A stretch of DNA of 64,000 nt from Arthrobacter sp. C2. GTDB taxonomy: Bacteria; Actinomycetota; Actinomycetes; Actinomycetales; Micrococcaceae. Every line of letters starts with the position of its first letter. The stretch's first letter is position 1. Of this stretch, positions 20,549 to 28,845 are shown piece after piece. The stretch lies in the NCBI GenBank assembly GCA_024207135.1, contig CP042428.1, forward strand, positions 3,038,001 through 3,102,000, written 5' to 3'. Below the pieces are notes generated by a model. That model saw nothing but the letters and a program-made list of their open reading frames with translations. It did no database searches and was not told the DNA's origin. The position numbers and the translations under genes were made by a program.

Positions 20549-20571
20549 TATTCGAACGATTGGTGCACCAA
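20549..20571. promoter_or_regulatory. Candidate MarR-type operator palindromes
   Basis: The gap between the OhrR-like gene and the small gene has TTCGAA within TATTCGAACGAT and a perfect 12-bp palindrome TTGGTGCACCAA at 20560-20571. MarR-family proteins bind comparable short palindromes. The assignment to this regulator is inference. Confidence 0.35.
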
Positions 20572-20609
20572 CTAATTGGCCAGGCGCTCCTCCCGACCGA
20601 ACGAGCGAC

Positions 20610-21062
20610 CTAGTGCTGGGACCTCGTGGCGGCAGCAATGAGCTTCTTCATGGTTCCGTGCAGCGCATTGAGCTCCTCGGCGTCAACGTCCAGGCGCCGC
20701 ATCATTTCCTTGGGGATCTCGAGGGCCACCTCGCGCGCGGCCCTGCCCTTCTCGGTCAGGACGACCTGCAGGATCCGCTCGTCGGTGGCGCTCCGGCTGC
20801 GTTGCACATAGCCCAGCGCCTCGATCCGCTTGACCAGCGGCGAGAGCGTTCCCGGGTCCAGGTGAAGCAGCGCGCTCAGTTCCTTGATCGACAGCGGCTC
20901 GTGTTCCCACAGGGTCAGCATGACCAGGTACTGCGGGTGGGTCAGGCCCAACGGTTCAAGGACCGGCCGGTAGGCCGCAATCACGCTGCGCGAGGCCAGC
21001 GACAGGGCGAAACAGACCTGGTTCTCCAAGGCCAGCGGGTCTGCCAGCACTTTGTCGCTCAC
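20610..21062 (-). CDS. MarR-family regulator, OhrR-like
   Basis: This 150-residue winged-helix regulator starts at a GTG with AAGGA upstream. Residues 12-18 read LENQVCF, the hallmark of OhrR proteins, where the cysteine (Cys17) is the peroxide sensor. The DNA-binding region is LSIKELSALLHLDPGTLSPLVKRIE. OhrR normally represses an ohr peroxidase gene; none is adjacent, so the target here is uncertain. The gene starts 38 nt from the GNAT gene end on the same strand. Confidence 0.85.
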   Translation of the reverse strand: MSDKVLADPLALENQVCFALSLASRSVIAAYRPVLEPLGLTHPQYLVMLTLWEHEPLSIKELSALLHLDPGTLSPLVKRIEALGYVQRSRSATDERILQVVLTEKGRAAREVALEIPKEMMRRLDVDAEELNALHGTMKKLIAAATRSQH

Positions 21063-21099
21063 GTTGTTCCTTGCTGTCGACGATACTTGGGCCCTTCCA

Positions 21100-21645
21100 T
21101 CATAGATACAGTGCGGGATCCCGGTCCCCAGCGGCCCAGTCCCCGGCGGAAAGCGCGAAACGTCGGTACACGCCGGGAACGCCCAGGTAGTCCTCCGTGC
21201 ACCCCGTGCCGGTGGACCTGAAGCCGAGTCCGCGCAATATGCGCAGCGAACCAGCATTCGCTTCCAGTGCCTCGGCCCAGATTTCATCCAGGCCCAACCG
21301 GACAAAACCGTGCTCCAGGGCCGCGGCGGCGGCCCTGCGCCCCAGTCCCCTGCACCACAGCCGGCGTTCACCGATCAAGAACCCCAGTTCGCGACGCCGC
21401 GGCTCGATGCCGTGCAGGTCCACGTAGCCGACCAGGCCTCCGGAAAACTCGACTCCGAGCCGCACCAGGTCGGCCGGGGGATCGAGCACGATGCCGCGCT
21501 GGAATTCCAGGTGGGCCCGCGGCTCCAGGTCCGTCGACCATCCCGCGGCGCGGCAAAACTCCGGGTCCGCTGCCCATTGCGCCATGGTGGCGGCATCGGA
21601 AAGCACCAAGCCACGCAGCGATATTCGGTCCTCGCATCCACCCAT
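21100..21645 (-). CDS. GNAT-family N-acetyltransferase
   Basis: This 181-residue protein resembles RimJ/RimL-type acetyltransferases: ISLRGLVLSDA at the start, GLVGYVDLHGIEPRRRELGFLIG as the core sheet, GRRAAAAALEHGF as the acetyl-CoA pyrophosphate loop, and EALEANAGSLRILRGLGF as the usual closing motif. Substrate unknown. Divergent from the sugar-nucleotide synthetase gene. Confidence 0.82.
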   Translation of the reverse strand: MGGCEDRISLRGLVLSDAATMAQWAADPEFCRAAGWSTDLEPRAHLEFQRGIVLDPPADLVRLGVEFSGGLVGYVDLHGIEPRRRELGFLIGERRLWCRGLGRRAAAAALEHGFVRLGLDEIWAEALEANAGSLRILRGLGFRSTGTGCTEDYLGVPGVYRRFALSAGDWAAGDRDPALYL

Positions 21646-21761
21646 GGAGCCACTCTACGTCCATGCCCCAACAGCCCCGCACCCATTGGTCTTGCAGTTG
21701 TCGCCTGCCGTTAACCTGAATGCGGCCAACTGGTTGATTCGCGCCGATAGCGTCTTTGGTT

Positions 21762-22985
21762 GTGAGCACGAACAGTGAAGCAAAAACCCTGGTCATCATC
21801 CCGGCACGTGGAGGATCGAAAGGGATCAAGCTAAAAAACCTGCGCAGGATCGGCGGCCAAACCTTGTTGGCACGGGCCATTGAATCCGCGTTTGCCACGC
21901 CGTCAGTTCTCGACGTCGTGGTCAGCACGGACCACCCGGAGATCAAGGCCGAGGCCCTGGCCCACGGTGCGACAGTCATCGACCGCCCGGCAGATATCGC
22001 CGGTGATACCGCAAGCAGCGAATCGGTGTTGTTGCACGCCCTGGGCACCCTGGACGTACTCCCCCAAATCACCGTCTTCATCCAATGCACCTCGCCGGTC
22101 ATCGACCCGGCGGACCTGCAGGGGGCCATCACCACGGTCGCCAGCGGAGCGGCGGACGTGAGCTTCGCGGTGGTCCCGGACCACGGGTTCCACTGGAGCT
22201 GCGACGAGACCGGTGTTGCCCATGCCAGCGGCCACGACGCCGCCCGGCGTCCGCGCCGGCAGGACCGCGAGCCGCGCTTCCGCGAAACCGGGGCGTTCTA
22301 CGTCATGGACACCGCCGGGTTCCTGGAGGCGGAGCATCGCTTCTTCGGGTCCCTGGCCCTGGCCCGGGTTCCCGAGGAGCACGGCATCGACATCGACACC
22401 GAGGCGGACCTGGAGTTGGCCCGCTGGCGGCTGTCAGGCAACACGCCCGCCGCAGGGATCGACGTGGACGCACTGGTCACCGACTTCGACGGCGTCCACA
22501 CCGAAGACACCGCCTACCTCAGCCAGGACGGCACCGAAGCGGTGCGCGTCTCCCGTTCCGACGGCATGGGCATCTCCCTGCTGAAGAAGGCCGGAATCCA
22601 CCTGCTGATCCTTTCCACCGAAACCAACCCCGTGGTCACCGCCCGGGCCGCCAAGCTTGGCGTGGACGTCGCCCAATCCGTGACGGACAAGGCCACCGTG
22701 CTGAACCAATGGATCGCCGAGCGCGGCCTGGACCCGGCACGCGTCGCCTACCTGGGCAACGACGTGAACGACCTGGACGCCATGAGCCAGGTCGGCTGGC
22801 CGCTGACCGTGGCCGACGCCCGCGATTCGGTCCACGCCGCGGCCCGGCACCGGCTTTCCACCAACGGCGGCCACGGCGCGGTCCGCGAGGCGGCCGACCT
22901 CATCCTGGCCGGCATCACCACCCCAAGCACCGTGGCGGCCTCCGCCCCGGCATCCGGGCCCCTGGAACCATCCCTGGCCCACTAG
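21762..22985 (+). CDS. neuA: CMP-nonulosonate synthetase fused to a KdsC-type HAD phosphatase
   Basis: This 407-residue protein has two domains. Residues 8-225 are an acylneuraminate cytidylyltransferase, with IPARGGSKGIKLKN at 13-26, QCTSP near 108-112 and IDIDTEADL at 209-217. Residues 230-395 are a HAD phosphatase of the KdsC/Neu-9-P type, with DFDGVHTED at 241-249 and YLGNDVNDL near its end. Together they could dephosphorylate a nine-carbon sugar acid 9-phosphate and couple it to CMP. The same domain order occurs in vertebrate CMP-sialate synthetases. A GTG at 21762 or a TTG six bases upstream may be the start; neither has a clear ribosome binding site. Confidence 0.88.
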   Translation: MSTNSEAKTLVIIPARGGSKGIKLKNLRRIGGQTLLARAIESAFATPSVLDVVVSTDHPEIKAEALAHGATVIDRPADIAGDTASSESVLLHALGTLDVLPQITVFIQCTSPVIDPADLQGAITTVASGAADVSFAVVPDHGFHWSCDETGVAHASGHDAARRPRRQDREPRFRETGAFYVMDTAGFLEAEHRFFGSLALARVPEEHGIDIDTEADLELARWRLSGNTPAAGIDVDALVTDFDGVHTEDTAYLSQDGTEAVRVSRSDGMGISLLKKAGIHLLILSTETNPVVTARAAKLGVDVAQSVTDKATVLNQWIAERGLDPARVAYLGNDVNDLDAMSQVGWPLTVADARDSVHAAARHRLSTNGGHGAVREAADLILAGITTPSTVAASAPASGPLEPSLAH

Positions 22986-23072
22986 GCCCCACAGTTTTCC
23001 ACCAATCCTCACCGAGACCTTCACCCATTCAATCCCCGAACGGTCCGGCAAACGATGAAAGGCAAGTCCCCC

Positions 23073-23966
23073 ATGACTATCACCACCACCGAAACCGCAC
23101 CCGTCGCCATCGGCGAGCAGATCCTGGGAACCGGCCAGCAGGTCTACGTCATTGGCGAGATCGGCATCAACCACAACGGCGACATGGAGATCGCCAAGCA
23201 GCTCATCGACGTCTCCGCCAAGGCCGGCGCCAACGCCGTGAAGTTCCAGAAGCGCACCCCGGACATCTCCACGCCGATGGACATGCGCGACAAGATCCGC
23301 TCCACCCCGTGGGGCGACATGACCTACCTGGACTACCGCTACCGCGTCGAGTTCGATGCCGCCCAGTACAAGGAACTGATCCGCTACGCCGCCGCACAGG
23401 GCCTGCACGCCTTCGCCTCCCCGTGGGACGTGCCCTCGGTCGAATTCATGGAAGAGCAGGGCGCCGTGACCCACAAGGTCGCCTCCGCCTCGGTCACCGA
23501 CCTCGAGCTGCTCAAGGCCCTGGCCGAGACCGGCAAGCCGATCATCCTCTCCACCGGCATGTCCACGATCGAGCAGATCGACAAGGCCGTGGAAACCCTC
23601 GGCACCGACAAGCTGGTCATGATGCACGCAACCTCCACCTACCCGCTGCCTCCCGAAGAGGCCAACCTGCGCATGATCACCACGCTGCAGGAGCGCTACC
23701 AGGTGCCGGTCGGCTACTCGGGCCACGAGCGCGGCCTGCAGATCTCGCTGGCTGCCGTCGCCCTGGGCGCCGTCACCGTCGAGCGCCACATCACCCTTGA
23801 CCGCACCATGTGGGGCTCCGACCAGGCCTCCTCGCTGGAGCCGAAGGGCTTCGAGGCACTGATCCGCGACATCCGCATCCTCGAGCAGGCCATGGGCGAC
23901 GGCGTCAAGAAGGTCTTCCCGGGCGAGCTGGCACCGCTGTCCCGCCTGCGCCGCGTCGACGCCTGA
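23073..23966 (+). CDS. neuB: NeuB-family nonulosonate synthase lacking the C-terminal SAF domain
   Basis: NeuB condenses phosphoenolpyruvate with a six-carbon sugar to make sialic acid or a relative. This 297-residue protein has the TIM barrel with VIGEIGINHNGDMEIAKQLI near 26-45, VKFQKR near 56-61, STGMSTIEQID and GYSGHERGLQIS. It ends soon after the barrel (SRLRRVDA); the antifreeze-like SAF domain of about 60 residues found in most NeuB proteins is missing. The ATG at 23073 has AAAGG upstream; the ATG 18 nt earlier overlaps that site. The substrate could be mannose 6-phosphate (giving Kdn 9-phosphate) given the phosphatase fused to the synthetase next door. Confidence 0.88.
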   Translation: MTITTTETAPVAIGEQILGTGQQVYVIGEIGINHNGDMEIAKQLIDVSAKAGANAVKFQKRTPDISTPMDMRDKIRSTPWGDMTYLDYRYRVEFDAAQYKELIRYAAAQGLHAFASPWDVPSVEFMEEQGAVTHKVASASVTDLELLKALAETGKPIILSTGMSTIEQIDKAVETLGTDKLVMMHATSTYPLPPEEANLRMITTLQERYQVPVGYSGHERGLQISLAAVALGAVTVERHITLDRTMWGSDQASSLEPKGFEALIRDIRILEQAMGDGVKKVFPGELAPLSRLRRVDA

Positions 23967-23994
23967 TCCTCAGCCTTTCCGCATAGCATCAGGA

Positions 23995-24032
23995 CCGTTG
24001 GGGTGTCCGCCTTCCGGCGGGCACCCCAACGG
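23995..24032. terminator. Strong hairpin between neuB and the glycosyltransferase gene
   Basis: A 17-bp stem (left arm 23995-24011, right arm 24016-24032) with one G-T pair and a TTCC loop. There is no T tract after it, so it may be a processing or stability element, or a weak terminator, that lowers expression of the downstream glycosyltransferases. Confidence 0.55.
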
Positions 24033-24094
24033 CATTGGGCGGCCAAGCGCCGCCGACCGGCTTTCCCAGACTTAAGGACCATCCCGAGATCCCC

Positions 24095-25120
24095 ATGCCT
24101 TCCACCACCGAGATTCCCCCCGCCGTGTCCCGCATCCCCGGGCGCATCAGCGTCATCATCCCCGCGATGAACCAGCAGGATTTCATTGGCGACACCCTGG
24201 CGTCCCTGGCCCGTCAACAACTGAAGGGACGGGACCTGGAAGTCCTGGTGGTCGATGACGCCTCCACCGATGCCACCGCGGCGATCGCCGCGGAGTTCGG
24301 CGCACGTGTCCCGGGCCTGAAGATCATCACCCACGCGGCCAACCGCGGGGTGTCCGCCGCCCGCAACACCGGGCTGGAAAACGCCAGCGGCGAATTCGTG
24401 GTGTTCCTGGATCCCGACGACTGGTTTGCCCCCAGACACCTGGCGCAGCTGGCCGAAGGGCTTGAGGAACTGGACGTGGACTACGTGCGCTGCGACCACG
24501 TGCGGGTGACCGGCGGGAACCGGACCCTGTACCGGGCGCCGCAGGCGAACCGAAACGTCGTGTTGGACCCGGCCGAGGACATCTCGCCCATCCACACCGC
24601 GACCATGATCGACTACCCGCTGGTCTGGGCGGGCATGTACCGCGCCGAGGTGCTGAGCTCCGCCGCGCCGCGCTTCAACGAGGAGCTGCGCACCTGTGAG
24701 GACCGGCCCTGGCTCTGGGAGCTTGCCCTGAAGGCGAAAAGCTACGCGGTGCTCAACGCCCACGGGATCTTCTACCGGCGCGGGCTGCCCGGCTCGCTCA
24801 CCCAGGTCTTCGACGACCGCCAGCTGGACTTCCTTGACGCCTTCGCCGGGATCCTGGACATGGTGCTGGGCGACCCGGCGCACGAGGCCCACGGGCCCAA
24901 GGCGTTGCGCCAGTTCCTCGCCATTTCCTGCCACCACCTGGGCCGCTCTGCCCAGTTCCCTCCCGCCCTGCGCCAGTCCCTGCGCGAGGGCATTGCGCAG
25001 CGGCTCGCAGCCATACCCGCGCCGCTGCTGGATGACGGGTTGGCCCAAATCGACGCCAAGCGCCGCAAGACATTGACCGGCCTGCTGGCCTCCGCCGCGG
25101 CCAAGGGGAAAAGCAAATGA
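24095..25120 (+). CDS. Family 2 glycosyltransferase
   Basis: This 341-residue GT-A enzyme opens with ISVIIPAMNQQDFIGDTLASL, has VVDDAST near residue 53-59 and the metal-binding FLDPDDWF motif near 108-115. It also has CEDRPWLWELALKAK, resembling teichoic-acid-type and capsule transferases. The stop overlaps the next start (ATGA). It probably adds the linking or spacer sugar in the polymer made by this cluster. Confidence 0.85.
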   Translation: MPSTTEIPPAVSRIPGRISVIIPAMNQQDFIGDTLASLARQQLKGRDLEVLVVDDASTDATAAIAAEFGARVPGLKIITHAANRGVSAARNTGLENASGEFVVFLDPDDWFAPRHLAQLAEGLEELDVDYVRCDHVRVTGGNRTLYRAPQANRNVVLDPAEDISPIHTATMIDYPLVWAGMYRAEVLSSAAPRFNEELRTCEDRPWLWELALKAKSYAVLNAHGIFYRRGLPGSLTQVFDDRQLDFLDAFAGILDMVLGDPAHEAHGPKALRQFLAISCHHLGRSAQFPPALRQSLREGIAQRLAAIPAPLLDDGLAQIDAKRRKTLTGLLASAAAKGKSK

Positions 25121-26472
25121 TCCAACTTGTCCAGGCTTCCGCCTACTTCCAGGTCGTCTCGCTGGCAGCGATGGTCGATGCGGGCCTGCTCCCGGACGCC
25201 GACCGCCGCGTCCTGGTGCTGGCCAACGGCAGCCAGATGCCCGAAATCACCACCCCGCTGCGGGAGAACCCGGGGTTCGATGCCCTGGCCGCGCGCTTCG
25301 ACGACGTGGTGGACCTCGGCGAGCTGCTGTGGCCGCGCCGCCCCGGGCAATTCAACCCCCGGAACGAGGAGCTTCCGCTCTTCGAGAAGCTGTTGCGCCA
25401 CCGCTGGGACCTCGGCGAGGAGCAGGTTTCCCTGGTGCTCGAATCCATCCAGGTGAACCCGGCCCAGGCAATGGCCCGGATCTTCTTCGACGCCCCGATC
25501 TCGGTGCACTCGGACGGACTGATGTCCTACGGCCCCACCCGCAACAAGCAGTCGATGCAGATGCTCCAGCGCCTGCGCGAGACCATCCACATCGACCTGG
25601 TCCCGGGCCTGGAGCCCATGCTGCTGCTCGAGGCCCCGGTGCAACGCAAGGTCCTGGGCCTCGAGTCGCTGGCCGCCGTCTTTGCCGAACTGGCAGCGGG
25701 CCTGGATCCCGCCGAGCTGGATCTGCCCCCCGGCGCCGCCCTGGTGGTGGGCCAGTACCTGGGTTCGCTGGGCATCCTCGACGCGGCCGCGGAACTCGAG
25801 CTGCACCACGGCATGCTGCTGGCCGCCCGCGAGGCCGGGGCGTCGGAAGTGGTTTTCAAGCCGCACCCGAGCTCGGGGCCCACGGCCGCGCTGCAGCTGC
25901 GGGCCCGCGCCGAATCCCTGGGCCTGAGGTTCCGGATCCTTCAGACCGACCTGCTGGCCGAAACCGTCATCACGCTCATGAAGCCGCTGGTGGTCATCTC
26001 CTGCTTCTCCACGGCACTGATGAGCGCCAAGTACATGCTCGGCACCCCCGTCATCGCCGTGGGCACCGGGGAGCTGCTGCAGGAACTGAGCCCCTACCAG
26101 AATTCCAACCGCATCCCCGTCTCGATCGTCGATGCCCTGCTCGTCCAGAAGCTCCGAACGCCCGCCGAAGCGGGGCCGAACGACGAGCTCACGCCCCTGT
26201 TGCGCGCGGTCGCCTACTGCATGCAATACGAGAACCTGCCCGGGCTGCGCGAGGAGGCTGCGGCGTTCCTGGAGGCGAACTATTCGCGTTTCGGCGCCCA
26301 CTTCAAGCGCCGCCGGCTGGCCGCACTGGATCTTCCCCCGCACTGGGCGCACCCGCGGCGGCGCCGCCACTGGGGCCGCCGGCTGCAGCGCCGCGCGCTG
26401 CGCGTCGGGACCCGCTCGCTGCAGCGCCTGGCACGCACGCTGCAGGAGGGAGCCTCCCGTGCCTCACGTTGA
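25117..26472 (+). CDS. Polysialyltransferase-family protein
   Basis: This 451-residue protein resembles bacterial alpha-2,8-polysialyltransferases. It has a DG-type motif in VHSDGLMSYGPTRN (about 130-143), the HP motif in VVFKPHPSSGP (His250-Pro251) and the serine/threonine motif CFSTAL (296-301). These are the three conserved elements that bind CMP-sialic acid in the family. A basic C-terminal tail (RRRRHWGRRLQRRALR) may hold it at the membrane. It is in an overlapping operon with two more glycosyltransferase-like genes. Confidence 0.8.
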   Translation: MIQLVQASAYFQVVSLAAMVDAGLLPDADRRVLVLANGSQMPEITTPLRENPGFDALAARFDDVVDLGELLWPRRPGQFNPRNEELPLFEKLLRHRWDLGEEQVSLVLESIQVNPAQAMARIFFDAPISVHSDGLMSYGPTRNKQSMQMLQRLRETIHIDLVPGLEPMLLLEAPVQRKVLGLESLAAVFAELAAGLDPAELDLPPGAALVVGQYLGSLGILDAAAELELHHGMLLAAREAGASEVVFKPHPSSGPTAALQLRARAESLGLRFRILQTDLLAETVITLMKPLVVISCFSTALMSAKYMLGTPVIAVGTGELLQELSPYQNSNRIPVSIVDALLVQKLRTPAEAGPNDELTPLLRAVAYCMQYENLPGLREEAAAFLEANYSRFGAHFKRRRLAALDLPPHWAHPRRRRHWGRRLQRRALRVGTRSLQRLARTLQEGASRASR

Positions 26473-27487
26473 GTACCGGGCGGATTCCGCCGTGGCCCGG
26501 CCCCGCTTCGGCCACGCCGAGGTCTGGGTCGAATCCCCGCTGCAGCTGCTCTCCGCCATCGAGGCGCACGGGGCCGGGCTGCTGGGCACTTCCAGCCGCA
26601 TCCACCCGCGCGGGGGCACCACGACGCTGGATGCCACGCTGTCCACGCTGATCGCCCAAGCCCCGGCGGGCGTGGAGTTCGCGCCCTCCACGCAGGTGCC
26701 CCCGGCCCCGGGATCGGCCGGCGCGCGGCGCTGGGTGACCGGGGACGCGTACTCGGGCCGGGTCCAGCGCGCCCTGCTGGGCCACATCGCGGTGCAGGAA
26801 ATCGTGGTCATCGACGACGGGCTGGCCACGCTCGGGCTGATCCGGGCGCTGGTGGCGAGCGAACCGACGGCGCTGGTGCGCCCGCGCTCCAATCCCAACC
26901 CTGCGCGCCGCGCGCTGGGGGTTGCCAGCTGGTACCGGCTGCGCGCCCTGGCGCGGGCCGGCCGGCTGCTGGTCTTCACCGCCCTGCCGGTGGATCCGGA
27001 GGTGGCGCGCAGGTTCCGCGACCTGGGCGGACACCTGGAATCGCACCGCTTCGAGTGGCTGAACACCCAGCCGGTGGCCGAGCGGATCGCCGAACCCACC
27101 GTGGTGGTCGGCTCCGCGATGGCCGCCGACGGGCTGATCCACCCGGACCCGTACTTCCGCTGGCTGCATTCGCTGACCTTGGACGGGCCGGTCGCCTATT
27201 TCCCCCATCGCCGCGAGTCCCCGGAATTCCTCGAGCTGCTGGCCGCGCACCAGAAGATCGCGGTGCGCGAGCACACCATCCCCATCGAGATGCGGCTGCG
27301 CGCCCTGCGCCGCGGCCAGGTGGTCCGTGCCCTGCCCTCCACCGCACTGCCCTCGTTGCGGCTGTTGCTGGGCGGATCGGGCGTGCGGATCATCGGCAAG
27401 CAGGTTCCCGGAGCCTGGTGGAAGCCCGCCGCCACGGAAGAACTTCGTTCCCACCTATCCTCGTCCCTGGAGCTGCTGCCCACATGA
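26459..27487 (+). CDS. Polysialyltransferase-like/GT52-like protein
   Basis: This 342-residue protein starts at a GTG 14 nt inside the previous gene, with AGGAGGG about 8 nt upstream. It reads WVESPLQLLSAIEAH at the start, close to the SPLQ opening of GT52 and polysialyltransferase-like enzymes, then VIDDGLATLGL, GSAMAADGLI, YFPHRRESPEFLELL and ALPSTALPSLRLLL. These match the acidic, HR/HP-like and Ser/Thr motifs in order. The donor should be the CMP-sugar made by the upstream synthetase. Activity not established. Confidence 0.72.
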   Translation: MPHVEYRADSAVARPRFGHAEVWVESPLQLLSAIEAHGAGLLGTSSRIHPRGGTTTLDATLSTLIAQAPAGVEFAPSTQVPPAPGSAGARRWVTGDAYSGRVQRALLGHIAVQEIVVIDDGLATLGLIRALVASEPTALVRPRSNPNPARRALGVASWYRLRALARAGRLLVFTALPVDPEVARRFRDLGGHLESHRFEWLNTQPVAERIAEPTVVVGSAMAADGLIHPDPYFRWLHSLTLDGPVAYFPHRRESPEFLELLAAHQKIAVREHTIPIEMRLRALRRGQVVRALPSTALPSLRLLLGGSGVRIIGKQVPGAWWKPAATEELRSHLSSSLELLPT

Positions 27488-28716
27488 ACACACCCGCTTC
27501 CAGGCCCAGCATCGTTGCGGTGGCCGACTCGGATTCCTACCTCAAGCTCGCCTGCACCACGCTGGATGCACTGGGGCCGGACTGGGACCGCCGCGTGGTG
27601 CTGGTGCGCACCCCCATCGCCCCCACGCCCGAGCAGGTCGCCGCGGCCACGGCGGGCACCTGCTTCCAGGACGTGCATATCCCGGTGCTGCCGCGCGCCG
27701 CCCTGGACTACCGCTCGCTGGATGCGCACATCATCTTTGCCGCGGCCACCGGACCGGTGGTCAGCGAGCTCTTCACCAAGCTCCTGCGCTCGAGGGCCAC
27801 CACGGTGCGTCCCTCCGCACTGATCTCGGCGTTGCCCGGCGTCGCCTACCCGGCAACCACCAAGGGCTGGGCCTACCGGCGCAGCGGAGATGCGTTCATC
27901 GTGCATTCCCATGCCGAGGCCCGCGAATTCCTGCAGCTGGCCGAGGCGGAAACCGGACACCGCCCCGACGTGCTGGTCTCCAAGCTGCCGTTCCTGAAGA
28001 CCGCGGGGTTCCCGCAGCCGGCGCCAATCCCCATCGACACCGTGGTGTTCGCGGCCCAGGCCAAGGTCCCGGTGCAGCGGGCCGAGCGCGAGGAGATCCT
28101 GTTGGCCCTGGAACAGGTGGCCAGGCTGAACCCGGCGGTGCGGGTCGTGGCCAAGCTCCGTGCCCGGGCCGGCGAACCCCAGACCCACCTCGAGGCCCAC
28201 CCCTACGACAGCCTGTGGGAGGAGCTGGTCGCCGCGGGGAAGGTCGGGAACGGGCATGTGGAGTTCGTGACCGGTCCCATGGAGAACTCGCTGGCTCCCG
28301 GGTCGGCATTGCTGACGGTCTCTTCCACCGCGGCCCTGGAGGCGGTGGACCGCGGGCTGCCGGTGTTGGTGCTGACCGACTTCGGGCTCAATGATGCGAT
28401 GCTCAACTCGGTTTTCCGTGGTTCGGGCCTGCTCGGAACCCTAGATGACGCGGCTTCGTTGCACTTTTCTTTCCCGAATCGTGCGTGGTTGCGCGAGAAC
28501 TACTTCCACCGTCGCGGCCCGGAGTTCGCCTCGGCCCTGGCGCATTACGCGCAGCGCGCCGCGAACCAGACATTGACCACGTCAGATGCGCAATTGGCAA
28601 TGGTGAAGGAGGTCGCTTTCCGGCAGCGGGTCCGCACCACCTTGCCGCGTCCGGCGCTGGCAGTGCTGTTGCGGATCCGGCGTTGGTGGCTGAGCGAACG
28701 GGGTTCCCGGACCTGA
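27484..28716 (+). CDS. DUF6716-like putative glycosyltransferase
   Basis: This 410-residue protein starts with an ATGA overlap. It begins IVAVADSDSYLKLACTTLDAL, a pattern I associate with DUF6716 proteins linked to surface polysaccharides, and has VSSTAALEAVDRGLPVLVLTDFG, which resembles the acceptor-end Ser/Thr motif of GT-B transferases. The C-terminus is basic. It ends the nonulosonate cluster. Family assignment is from memory and moderate confidence. Confidence 0.65.
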   Translation: MNTPASRPSIVAVADSDSYLKLACTTLDALGPDWDRRVVLVRTPIAPTPEQVAAATAGTCFQDVHIPVLPRAALDYRSLDAHIIFAAATGPVVSELFTKLLRSRATTVRPSALISALPGVAYPATTKGWAYRRSGDAFIVHSHAEAREFLQLAEAETGHRPDVLVSKLPFLKTAGFPQPAPIPIDTVVFAAQAKVPVQRAEREEILLALEQVARLNPAVRVVAKLRARAGEPQTHLEAHPYDSLWEELVAAGKVGNGHVEFVTGPMENSLAPGSALLTVSSTAALEAVDRGLPVLVLTDFGLNDAMLNSVFRGSGLLGTLDDAASLHFSFPNRAWLRENYFHRRGPEFASALAHYAQRAANQTLTTSDAQLAMVKEVAFRQRVRTTLPRPALAVLLRIRRWWLSERGSRT

Positions 28717-28845
28717 TCGGGGGCCCGCCCGCACCCTCGCGGCACCCGTTGGGGAATAACCGGCACGGCTTCTCACTTAGCATTGAAAGTGTGCCGGGCG
28801 GCGGGTCTTCCCCTGCCTGGAAGTTTTTGATTTTGAGGAGACAAG

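Noticed and set aside
22085-23800. Long open frame overlapping neuA and neuB in another frame
   Set aside because: His/Arg/Gly/Pro-rich shadow of two well supported genes.
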